Part shown: positions 50,001 through 57,830 of the stretch, in pieces
Layout of the letters: every line of letters begins with the position of its first letter
Numbering within the stretch: position 1 is the stretch's first letter
Assembly (NCBI GenBank): GCA_037893245.1
Contig: JBAIAA010000528.1
Coordinates: 62,001-126,000 of the forward strand
Reading direction: 5' to 3'
Length of the DNA stretch: 64,000 nucleotides
From: Crossaster papposus
Lineage: Eukaryota > Echinodermata > Asteroidea > Velatida > Solasteridae
The notes under the pieces: model-generated
What the model saw: the letters and a program-made list of their open reading frames with translations, nothing else
Databases searched by the model: none
What the model was told of the DNA's origin: nothing
Translations under genes and position numbers: made by a program

Positions 50001-53000
50001 GGACCGACAACATGCGCGGAGGATCAAGATGAAAACCGGTACATATGCAACCCTATTAAACTGTCGATCTTCAGTATATTGAGCGCTGTTTTTAGGCCTC
50101 ATCTTGCACACGAAAATTTCGGGAAATAATATATATATTGAGTATACTCGATATTGAATTTCCGATATATCGATTATTAGAAAAAACTAATTTATGCTGG
50201 ATGGGCTACCCTCATTAAAGATGGTTGTAAATAAATTAAATAAATAAAACTACGGTTGTGTACATTGACAAGAGATTCGGACGCAGCCTAAAACACAGAG
50301 GACAAGCACAACAATCACTTACTCAGTCTGGTTACCTGCCTTCTCTTTTGCCTGCCACAGGAAAGGCTTGGTGTAGAAGGACATGTTCTTAGTCATGGCA
50401 AGGGGACCTGACTCGGATCTATCAACGCTGCTGAACATGTCTCCATGTCGTTTAGTCACTGGCACTGATTTCACCTTTGTTGTTGACCTGAACAATAATT
50501 TACAGTTCAATTTTAAATGTAAAAAGCAGTGTTGTATTCGAGTCCCTGTAAGTCTTTTCACAAGTCTTTTCACAAGTCCAGTCACAAGTCCAGTCACAAG
50601 TCCAGTCACAAGTCCAGTCACAAGTCCAGTCACAAGTCCAGTCACAAGTCCAGTCACAAGTCCAGTCACAAGTCCAGTCACAAGTCCAGTCACAAGTCCA
50701 GTCACAAGTCCAGTCACAAGTCCAGTCACAAGTCCAGTCACAAGTCCAGTCACAAGTCCAGTCACAAGTCCAGCCACAAGTCCAGTCACAAGTCCAGTCA
50801 CAAGTCTAGCCACAAGTCTAGTCACAAGTCTAGTCACAAGTCTAGTCACAAGTCTAGTCACAAGTCTAGTCACAAGTCTAGTCACAAGTCTAGTCACAAG
50901 TCCAGTCACAAGTCTAGTCATAAAGCCAGTCGCTGGTTGAACAAGTAACTGGTTGAACAATGACAAAGGAATGCTTTTGTTAACAGTTCATCTGAACAGC
51001 TTGTGATTTGACTTGAGACTGAAGGACTTGTGATGGACTCGCAGGGACTCGCGAGGACTCAGATAAAACTATAATAAAAAAAAGGTACAAAACTCTAAAA
51101 AAAGAAAAGGGTATGACATTTTGTTGCTATGATTTTACCATGGAGCAATCTTTACTTTGTAAAATTTTAGTTATTTTATGGTTTTTACATCAATTAATGT
51201 ACAATTAATGGTATTATTCATACAGATTCACATAATTACAAATATTGTAATCATGTGGTTCAATGGTTACGGTGTTCGATTGGATACACGAGTTTGAATT
51301 CTGACAGGAACATGGTGCTTGTGTTCTTATGCTGCGTTCCAATCGCGTCGTGTTTATCGTGTTCACTGTGAAATGTGAATTTATCAATGTTCACGAGTAG
51401 GTTGCATTCCAAACGCTACTCACCAAGATGCATGCGCACAGCCGAATTAGTCGTGCGGTAAGGATATTCTTTATTGCGCAAGAACTCGTACGTGAACCAA
51501 CACGCATGCGCAAGTATTTCATTTGTTATAAAGTCGTGAACATGGAGAAAATAATTCCACCTCGAGTTCACCACTGGTGAACACGAGTTACCAGGCGATT
51601 AGAACGCCATTATACGACTCGTGAACTCGTAAACACGACGCGATTAGAACGCAGCATATGGCAAGACACTTGCCTCTCTCCACCCAGGAGTATAAATGGG
51701 TACCTGTGAAGGTAGAGACCAAATTGTACTGATCTTGAAAAACATAAAATAAAAACAACGATAAATGCTCTCAATATGCAGTATCTGTGGGTAAGGTAGG
51801 TAAATATAACACAACCTACAGGTGTTTTTCAAATCTTACCGAAAGAGCCGGCATTGGTACGGCATGGGATCAGCTGATACTTCCTGGAAATTCTCAGGGA
51901 TTCTGTTTCCTCTCATGTAAGATGCTGCTGCCGCCTTCTTCATTGGAATGGTTTTCTTGACCTAGGAAAAAAGCGAATCGAGTTCAGAAAAAAAAGAAAA
52001 AAGTTTGGTCTAAAAATAATACAAAAATAAATAAATAGATTTGACATACATGTACATTTTAAACAATGCATCCCATGATCACTATCGAGTGCAAATTAGG
52101 TGGATGAATCTTGATGATAAGTCTGAAGGCCGTTTTATACCTCATTGCGAATGCAATGGAAATTTTACGTCAGAGTCGAAATGCGTTAAACCTTTGAAAG
52201 TTCGAAGTGCGAACAACTTGTCCTGACGTCACAATTTTGATGTCATGTTCGGTTTTGCGGTTAGTATGAACCACCCAAACATTTTTAGTATTTTTTCGTA
52301 CCACTGTTGCCGACTGTATTTTGTCAATGAAGAACAGGTACAGTACAACTACACACATTTCAATGATGCTGGCTTCAGCTTTGTTACACTCTATGGCAAC
52401 TGCCCCAAGTACAGTTGAGAAAGTACAAACTGCCGAGGTATGCCAAGTAAAATTGATCTATATTCAACCTTGGAAACAAGGTAACTCCATCTAGTGGCGT
52501 GTCATGGCCGAGTGGTTAAGAGCACGCGGACTCAAGCTCTGGTGTTTCTGATCAGCAGAGTTTGGGTTCGAGTCTCGGTCTTGACCCGTGTGTCCTTAAG
52601 CAAGGCACTTAACCACTATTGCTTCGTCCTTTGGATGTGACGTAAAGCTGTCCCGTAATGCACGTAAAAGCACCCAGTAACACTCATCGCTGTGTTCCTG
52701 GCAGTGGCTGCAAAGTGCGCCGCTGAAGCGCCATGAGCGCCGTTTTACGACGGATACCGGCGCTATATCAGTCTTCAATCATCATCATCTTTATGAGCAA
52801 AAAATCGAACAAAAGTTGACAATCAAATTCCTAATTGTCATGACTGTTTTCACTGTTGGGACTGTCCCAATTACAATTTGGGACAATTTCTACAGCTGAA
52901 ATAATGTGGGCGATTGTGTAAAGGCGGGCCCTGTTTCTATAATGGAACAAAATCCACTTTTAAGTCATTTGACTTAATACCAAACTATAGCTTGCGACAG

Positions 53001-53475
53001 TTAATAAAATGTACAAGTTCGTTGTAGATAAAAGGCAGGTTTAAATTTTTTTAAGAACTTTTGGGGTAAATTTTTCCCAACAATGGGACCAAAAGTTTTT
53101 GTGTGCCAGTACCGTTATTTCTACATCAAAATACCATTATTTACCCCGTAAATGTGGACCTTTTGGTAATTTTTTTTTTTGGGGGGGGGGGTGCGTAGGC
53201 ACCCGTCGCACCCCCCCTGCGTACGGGCCTGTATATTATTATCTAACCTTTGGCAGAGTAACAGCCGCGGCATTTTGCTGCATCGTCTCCTTGTGGCCAT
53301 CTCCCCCTCCTCCAGAATGGACCAGGGCCGGAAGTTGGATGGCTGGGTGTTTCAGGGACAAGGTGATGGAATCGGTGGTCTTGGTCGGCGAGGGGCAGTA
53401 GGGACTGGCCAAGAATTGCGTCGGGTTCTGAATGATGGGAAATGTCTGCTTGTTTGGGTCCGATAATTCCATCAT
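35070..53475 (-). CDS. Uncharacterised EF-hand protein, eleven exons, 682 residues
   Basis: Exons in transcript order: 53248-53475, 51840-51961, 50323-50487, 46757-46903, 45136-45231, 43705-44202, 41615-41749, 40725-40919, 40234-40309, 36939-37097, 35070-35297. They add to 2049 bp with matching phases and one stop. The start ATG at 53475 has the context CTACCACCATGATGG. A canonical EF-hand loop, DSNKDGHITFQE at about residues 524-535, is split by intron 8. A degenerate second loop (DRQQTGAISIPS, about 614-625) lacks most ligands. The middle, about residues 253-420, is low-complexity: an Ala/Thr run, then Ser/Arg-rich text with four RRxS motifs (RRKS, RRSS, RRNS, RRNS), the consensus for cAMP-dependent kinase. 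There is no signal peptide or membrane segment. The last 25-odd codons of exon 11 are less certain, since a weak donor follows IGK. I do not recognise the family; sperm or ciliary EF-hand proteins are a possibility only. Confidence 0.75.
35463..35700. mobile_element. Half copy of the TGCTGCGTTCC element
   Basis: Starts TA-TGCTGCGTTCCAATCGCG and matches the left three quarters of the complete element at 51330-51656, then breaks off at about 35700. It lies in intron 10 of the EF-hand gene. Confidence 0.7.
35847..35966. repeat. Palindromic element, 120 bp
   Basis: ACTAGAGCACGTCTAT at the left is matched by ATAGACGTGCTCTAGT at the right. A second layer is GTGAGTGAC against GTCACTCAC. Probably a short foldback transposon in intron 10 of the EF-hand gene. 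Confidence 0.75.
36584..36650 (-). repeat. tRNA-like sequence, probably a SINE head or pseudo-tRNA
   Basis: On the minus strand it reads GGATAGCTCAATTGGTAGAG, a good A-box region, then GGTCGCTGGTTCAATT, a damaged B-box. The acceptor stem is not closed by a matching 3' side, so a working tRNA gene is unlikely. Confidence 0.55.
37560..37744. mobile_element. Inverted-repeat element
   Basis: GTTTATGGTGTAAATGGAGG at the left faces TCCTCGATTTACACCATAAAC-type sequence at the right, and a central GGACGTCC palindrome is flanked by TCGA motifs. About 185 bp. Confidence 0.6.
37750..37985 (+). repeat. Two-copy direct duplication of about 80 bp
   Basis: GTGTTTATTTATTGTGTAGT and the following CTCGA-rich text occur at about 37758-37830 and 37918-37985. 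The copies lead directly into the CGACT satellite, which may have grown from the CTCGACTCGA text at the end of the second copy. Confidence 0.7.
38021..38193 (+). repeat. Pentanucleotide satellite (GACTC)n
   Basis: About 34 uninterrupted copies of GACTC. Degenerate GACTCGACT and ACTCGAG text on both sides shows older, decayed units. The ORF across it (STRLD repeat) is an artefact of the period. Confidence 0.95.
38795..39470. mobile_element. Large inverted-repeat element
   Basis: About 675 bp. TGGCCACCAATATTCAAAGG near 38966 faces CCTTTGAATATTTGTGGCCA near 39318, and TTTTAGCAAAATCCGAA near 38892 faces TCGAATTTTGCTAAAA near 39392. Non-coding. Confidence 0.65.
41284..41486. mobile_element. Element, family F1 (ends mutated)
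   Basis: Minus-oriented F1 copy: TACCAGTTCGCGCCGG at the left and GCAAACTGGTTAG at the right. Both TTAA sites are degraded. It lies in EF-hand gene intron 7, about 130 bp from exon 7. Confidence 0.7.
41955..42050 (-). repeat. tRNA-like SINE head with A-rich tail
   Basis: On the minus strand: TATGGTCAGGGTGCCTCGC (A-box region), then CCCGGGTTCGATTCCCGGG (a strong B-box and T-stem). It is followed by an A/T-rich run at 41935-41955. It resembles the head at 59700. The whole molecule does not close as a tRNA. Confidence 0.6.
42060..42490 (-). pseudogene. Fragment of a non-LTR retrotransposon ORF C-terminal region
   Basis: Minus-strand text ETAEKVIYAFVSSRLDCCNA and, in another frame, KKRINFKICLLIMKILNGRA then PQYLWELI. 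Both are characteristic of the region after the RT domain in CR1/L2/Rex-like LINEs (typically VHAFVTSRLDYCN and the FK..L.KALNG.AP.YL region). Frameshifted and 5'-truncated. It is a different lineage from the LINE at 12833. Confidence 0.7.
42491..43704. other. EF-hand gene intron 6, remaining part
   Basis: At about 42550-42720 there is a diverged repeat also present at 58097-58280 (shared GAGAACTCCA...GCCACATTCTGGTG and TTAGAAGTC-type text). At about 43211-43370 an inverted repeat has ATTCTCGCGGTCGGCATGAC facing GTCCGACCGCGAGAAT. No gene recognised besides the flanking exons. Confidence 0.4.
44443..44628. mobile_element. 178-bp TTAA element with CCCTAAC ends
   Basis: TTAA at 44443-44446 and 44625-44628 frames 178 bp beginning CCCTAACCCTCCAGGG and ending GGCAGGTTTAGGG. 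It shares its end motif with the elements at 16261, 21940 and 57127 but has a different interior. Its right TTAA is also the left TTAA of the F2 element that follows. EF-hand gene intron 5. Confidence 0.75.
44625..45031. mobile_element. TTAA-flanked element, family F2
   Basis: TTAAAGGTAGGATACAC at the left and GTGTCCTACCTTTAA at the right. About 407 bp. It directly abuts the 178-bp element and shares one TTAA with it. It ends about 105 bp before EF-hand exon 5. Confidence 0.8.
45854..46104. mobile_element. TTAA-flanked element, family F1
   Basis: TTAACCAGTTCGCGCCG at the left; right end CGCGAAAGGGTTAA. Followed after nine bases by a second F1 copy in the opposite orientation. EF-hand gene intron 4. 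Confidence 0.75.
46114..46341. mobile_element. TTAA-flanked element, family F1, opposite orientation
   Basis: TTAACCAGTTCGTGCC at the left and GGCGCGAACTGGTTAA at the right. It is paired head-to-head with the 45854 copy, so together they make a larger foldback. Confidence 0.75.
47390..47556. repeat. Long palindrome, 75-bp arms, 17-bp loop
   Basis: Left arm begins AGGTAATAACAGTGCGAG, right arm ends CTCGCACTGTTATTACCT. I read the arms as complementary along their length, with TGGTAATGGA against TCCATTACCA next to the loop. Probably a very young foldback transposon in EF-hand gene intron 3; can form a stable hairpin. Confidence 0.9.
47698..48447. mobile_element. Inverted-repeat element, about 750 bp
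   Basis: GTTTTCCTAGTTCCGGAT at the left faces ATCCGGAACTAGGAAAAC at the right. TTTTTCCTAGTTCCGGATCG recurs inside near 47888, and CTAGTTCCAGATCG near 47730, giving subterminal repeats. No transposase ORF. Confidence 0.65.
48448..50322. other. EF-hand gene intron 3, remaining part
   Basis: Apart from repeated ATATCGA-type text near 49430-49560 and 50110-50180, and a GC-richer patch near 49720-50000, nothing recognisable. Confidence 0.4.
50556..50925 (+). repeat. 12-bp minisatellite (GTCACAAGTCCA)n
   Basis: About 30 copies. The first two thirds use AGTCCA, the last third AGTCTA, so two variants expanded as separate blocks. It starts 69 bp upstream of the acceptor of EF-hand exon 3, in intron 2. 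Long ORFs on both strands (SHKS and LVTG repeats) are artefacts of a period divisible by three. Confidence 0.95.
51240..51740 (+). mobile_element. tRNA-derived SINE split by a TA-flanked element
   Basis: Same SINE as at 2372-2585. The head and B-box lie at 51245-51328 (GTGGTTCAATGGTTACGG; GTTTGAATTCTGACAGGAAC) and the body at 51657-51740 (GGCAAGACACTTGCCTCTCT). The middle is the 327-bp element described separately. EF-hand gene intron 2. Confidence 0.85.
51330..51656. mobile_element. TA-flanked inverted-repeat element nested in a SINE
   Basis: Ends TGCTGCGTTCCAATCGCG and CGCGATTAGAACGCAGCA, framed by TA at 51328-51329 and 51657-51658. A two-base TA duplication is typical of Tc1/mariner-type transposition. 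No transposase; non-autonomous. A truncated relative is at 35463. Confidence 0.85.
52498..52795 (+). mobile_element. tRNA-derived SINE
   Basis: Head TGGCCGAGTGGTTAAGAGC (A-box of a Leu/Ser-type tRNA) and GGGTTCGAGTCTC (B-box). The body contains TCCTTAAGCAAGGCACTTAA, a sequence common to many animal SINEs, and the element ends in an ATC/ATT simple repeat. It lies in EF-hand gene intron 1, antisense to the gene. Confidence 0.85.
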
Positions 53476-54480
53476 GGTGGTAGCCAACACAGTTCAGTGT
53501 TGGTATCGCGTGTCTTCGATATTCAGTGCAAGTTTCATCACGTGTCTATGGCCACTGTCTCTGTGCACTTGCCGTCATGCATTACGCTGATTTGTTCACC
53601 ATGCTAATTTGATTTGAAGTAGGCCAATACTAGGTGATTTGAAATCTGGGCATGTAACACCTCTGCTTCAGGTTACAAACTGTGCTGAGTTAGTCTTACA
53701 TACGTACTGTGGACCTCCGAACAATTGAAGTCCACAGGATGCGGAAAGAGGTTACGGTTTGTGGACTTGGACAGGTCCACAGTCCGTTTTGCGTTTTCTC
53801 TGAAAAAGAGCTTTAGAGAAAAAACGAGTTAGGGTTATATATAGAAAAGGTAAGAGGAACAGCTGAGAGGCCCATAATCAAAATTGGAGGTTAAATTTGT
53901 TTTGGGGAAGCGGGAAAAATGAGTATTTAGTCAACGTTTTTTAACTACACGAAGACAAAGGAATGTCCACAGTACGTACACGTATGTACACGTGCTGCTG
54001 GGGTTTGGAAGTCCCTGTTTCCTGCCATCTCATCCTGTGTTCATATTAATAAGTAAGATGACTGCCCATAACAAGCAACCTATAAAGGGTGGTAAAAACA
54101 AAACCTACCTCATACTTCCACTAATCAGAGACCTACAATTTTGGAAAATGATACCAAGAACTTCTGATTCGGTCCAGTAGTTTTGATTTCAGTGGCATTT
54201 CTGTGAACCAAAGTTATACATGTAGTTAGGATTATCGCACTCAGTGAACATCCAAGACAAATAACCCCTGACCTTGGTTCACAAAAATGGCGCTGGAATC
54301 AAAACTACTGAACGGAATCGGGAGTTCTTGGTATCATTTTCCTTCTAACAAGATTTCCTAGCCACACATATCAATGAGAATAGGTTCCGGAATTGGAAAT
54401 AATTATGAGGATGCATTTCTTTATTTACCCCCCTGTATATTACCAATCTATTGAAAGCAATAGTGAAATAAAACAATAAA
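53476..54480. other. Upstream region of the EF-hand gene
   Basis: Probably contains its promoter; no TATA box recognised. About 53698-53990 is an inverted repeat (TACGTACTGTGGAC at the left, GTCCACAGTACGTA at the right). About 54139-54350 is another (AAAATGATACCAAGAACTTC facing GAGTTCTTGGTATCATTTT). The second is related to 58405-58730. Confidence 0.55.
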
Positions 54481-54622
54481 TAATGTTAGTAACGTTACAA
54501 TGAATGAATGAACGTTACTAATTGCCTCCCCCCCTCCACTCCCCCCCCCCCCCCCCCCACCCCACCCCCTGTGCATCAAGTTCACAGAGAGCTAGTACAT
54601 CAATTTAATCATAGCTCTATCA

Positions 54623-55005
54623 GTTGCCCATATGGGCAGCTTTTTAACCATATTGCCTATATTGGGCAGCTTGCCCATATTGCCCATATGGGCAGCCTGC
54701 ATATTGCCCATATGTGCAGTTTGCCCAATTGCCCATATGGGCAGCTTGCCCATATTGCCCATATGGGCAGCCTGCCCATATTGCCCATATGGGCAGCTTG
54801 CCCATATCGCCCATATGGGCAGCCTGCCCATATTGCCCATATGGGCAGCTTGCCCATATTGCCCATATGGGCAGCTTGCCCATATTGCCCATATGAGCAG
54901 CTTGCCCATATTGCCCATATGGGCAGTTTGCCCATATTGCCCATATGAGCAGTTTGCCCACATTGGCCATGGGCAGCCTACCCATATTCCCCATATTGCC
55001 CGGGC
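54623..55005 (+). repeat. 26-bp minisatellite with a self-complementary core
   Basis: About 14 copies of a 26-bp unit, GCCCATATTGCCCATATGGGCAGCTT-like (split here as GCCCATATT plus GCCCATATGGGC plus AGCTT). Each unit contains the palindrome GCCCATATGGGC. Several overlapping ORFs on both strands are artefacts. It is preceded by a C-rich run at 54528-54568. Confidence 0.93.
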
Positions 55006-55743
55006 AAAATGAACACGCGTTGCTAGACGCCTGCATATTTTAGAATGAATGCATGACAACTTTGAAGCGCAAAAGTGTTTGATCGACGATGCGTACACAG
55101 CAACGCGTGCAAATTTGCCCCGTGAACGAGATGGCGCATATAAGGTTGTTTCACGTTCCGCGGCCATCTTGGATTCAGCGCAAAAAGGGGTACCCAACTT
55201 ACCCGGATGATAGCGTGTTTATATGGGTGTTCCCCTCTTCCTACATGTAGTAGGCCTACAGAGGGCGCTCTACTGAGCATGCGCAACTGGAACGTGAAAC
55301 AACCTTATTACCGGGAAACACCTTATTACGCATAGTCACGTAACATTTCCCCATACTAGACCATATTTTGCGAATATCAAAATATCACAAGAGGGCGCTG
55401 CTGCGTTAAACATTTTTGGTAAAATTATTGGGCAACCGGCGCGCCGCGCAATTCAACAATCTAATCATCTAATCAGTTGTAATGATAGAAATTGAAAAAT
55501 GTGTTACAGCTGCCATTAACGATAGCCACTGCGAACTTCAAAACTACACAGGTTATACAAATGAAATTGTCCTCTCTTAAGTTAATTCCTGATAGTGATA
55601 CTATTTTATAAATATTCCTAAATCTATGAAATCGGACAATCAGTTCCAAATATATCGCAAAAAATTCGAAGCAATCATGGCAATAGTGCCAGCTCCATTC
55701 GTGTTGCGGTTTACGTTGATAATCGGCTATGCAGCCAGGGCCC
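55006..55743. other. Intergenic stretch, possible CpG-containing promoter
   Basis: Contains the motif GGCCATCTTGGATT near 55162 (a YY1-like GCCATCTTG core), which often marks promoters of housekeeping genes, so the DNAJC2 first exon might lie nearby. I could not find a convincing start codon and donor of the right phase. Confidence 0.3.
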
Positions 55744-55903
55744 ATGCAGGGCCCACTGACAACTCTCGGTTTTATTACCCTTTTAACATAGAATGGAGTG
55801 GCCCTGTATTCTATGGGTATTGGGGTATACAGGGTTAGGGTCAGTCCATTCTATGTCATGACCTAGGGTAAATAAAGTCGAGAGTTGTCAGTGAGCCCTG
55901 CAT
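55744..55903. mobile_element. Palindromic element, 160 bp
   Basis: ATGCAGGGCCCACTGACAAC at the left faces GTTGTCAGTGAGCCCTGCAT at the right. An inner pair, CATAGAATGGA and TCCATTCTATG, is also inverted. Confidence 0.8.
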
Positions 55904-56600
55904 TCTATAATTGCTCCATCCACGTGACATTAACAATAACAATAACATTAGTAAACTTGCAATGGGTTTCAGGCCTGATTTCCTTGGAATCTCGCAATAC
56001 CGACAAGATCTCTCAATCTGTTATGAAACTTATTGTTTTAACATAAGTAGTAACATGTTGTTTACACCTCAAAAATATTAATACGAGTAATAATGAAGTA
56101 ATATACTTACACAAAAATCAACTAACCGATCAATCATCGGTTTACGTACGTAGTCATGGCATTGGCAAAATGGCATTAAAGAACAGTCTGGTTTCTGTAA
56201 ATTTATAATGACACAGGTGATAGGCTAGGAGGAATAAGGAACCAGATCATAAATAAAATGGAAACAATTCAACAGAGGGCGCTATACGACACATGCGGTC
56301 TGCAAAGATCTACCACTTCGCAATCGCAGTGCAGGAAGTCAAAAAATGAGTTAGGCCCAACGTTTACGGTTTAGGTAAAATGACAGGTGTAACTTCATTA
56401 CCCCCTTGTTCTTCCGATGGTCTTAAAACAAGGGTTTTCAATACGCTGTCAGGTAGGAGAATACACTGTTTATTGTTTTGAAGAGATTTTTGCCGGTTCG
56501 CGGTCTCATCTTTAGCGTTTTGGCATAAAGGTTCCAACGCGCGCGGAAGGCCAAGGGTTGGCGCCACCAACGTTAGGAGTTATCTTATGTCCATAGAGCT
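55904..56600. other. Intergenic stretch without recognised feature
   Basis: No gene or repeat family recognised. It is a candidate location for the DNAJC2 first exon and promoter. Confidence 0.3.
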
Positions 56601-57039
56601 GGGGTGCGTTCCACTCCAGCGAACGTTGCCAACGTTGGCCAACGTTAGCGTTGTTCGCGTGAGTGGAACGCAATATGCGCCAATTATGTTGGCCAACGTT
56701 AGCGAAAACGGCGAACGACATTCCGAGCTGTTCGCTGTTGGCCAGTGACGTATTTTAATGATGGCGAAGCGGTTAGCAGACGGCAGGGTTCTTTTCACGG
56801 TTTTTATTTACGTTTTATACTTTTCGTTATAAACGGTGGATTGTTTTGAGCAGTCACAGGGATCTTTTAAAGAAAAATAATGAGTTGGACAAAAAGCAGC
56901 GAACCAAACGATGTCACTTTCACCGGGCGCCGCCATTTTGAAAACGTAGTTTTTAAAATATCGTTCCACTCCCCCTAACGCCAACTCAAAACGTTGGCGA
57001 ACGTTCGCGCAAACAGTTCGCGTAAGTGGAACGCACCCC
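56601..57039. mobile_element. Inverted-repeat element with GGGGTGCGTTCCACT ends
   Basis: GGGGTGCGTTCCACTC at the left faces AGTGGAACGCACCCC at the right, 439 bp. Inside are inverted CCAACGTTGGCCAACGTTAG motifs near the ends. It contains GCCGCCATTTTG near 56930. No transposase ORF. Confidence 0.75.
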
Positions 57040-57122
57040 TGTTGTCCGAGTACTACTTATCGCTTTTTTTTACATCTGGACATGATCTGGCTAAAGTAGG
57101 GTCCTGGGGAGAAAATGCCACT

Positions 57123-57558
57123 TTAACCCTAACTCCCTACCCATTTTTACTTACACATAACCTGAATCCTGCAAAATCCTCCAATTCCTAAATTGTTAAA
57201 ACTCCAAGTAACCTGAATCCTGCAAAATCCTCCAATATTGGTCACTGGTGACCATACAGCCTGTATCCTGCAAAATCCTGCAGTCTTGCCCTGGCTGCAG
57301 TCAGTAAAAACCCAAGTAACCTCAATCCTGCAAAATCCTGCGATGCATCAAACTCCAAGTGACCTCAATCCTGCAAAATCCTTGTGTGTCACATTCAGCC
57401 TGATAACCTGAATCCTCCATATTCCTGCAGGGGTAAAACCCCAAGTAACCTCAATCCTGCAAAATCCTGCAATGCATCAAACTCCAAGTGACCTCAATCC
57501 TGCAAAATCCTGCATTTTGCAATGAGGAATTTGGAGGATTTGGGAGGGTTAGGGTTAA
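57123..57558. mobile_element. 428-bp TTAA element, second copy, inverted
   Basis: TTAA at 57123-57126 and 57555-57558 frames exactly 428 bp, the reverse complement of the element at 21940-22367. Only a few differences were seen on reading (for example ACC at 57251 against GCC at 22245). It lies about 270 bp before DNAJC2 exon 2. Confidence 0.9.
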
Positions 57559-57830
57559 ACAAATGTTTGCCCAAAGAAACATCAGATTCCACCCTCAAAA
57601 CGGCCACAAAACTACTCAATAAGCCTTCAGAAGTACACATCGACGATTAAGATTGTGGTACTTAACTAAGGTTTACTTACGATTCGGATAAAAAGTGAAA
57701 TTTCCAGCTTAATTCTGCAGGATATCTTTCTGTTTAAAAAATGACAATTTTTTGGCCAAACTTGCGAACATAATGAGGGAAAGATGACGTTTTTCCTCTA
57801 ATTTTTTCCTATTATTATTATTTTTTGTAG

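Noticed and set aside
49720-50010. GC-richer patch as a possible gene or CpG island
   Set aside because: No ORF with family resemblance and no splice-consistent exon; it lies within intron 3 of the EF-hand gene.
50323-50336. Splice donor GCAG/GTAACC at 50335 for EF-hand exon 3
   Set aside because: It would give a phase that runs into TAG at the start of exon 4. The stronger GACTGA/GTAAGT at 50322 keeps the frame.
50319-50966. ORFs of LVTG, SHKS and SPVT repeats
   Set aside because: Produced by a 12-bp minisatellite open in several frames on both strands. Only the EF-hand exon at 50323-50487 is real.
54592-55197. ORFs rich in GQYGQ, PYGQ and AHMG
   Set aside because: Produced by the 26-bp minisatellite; no other support.
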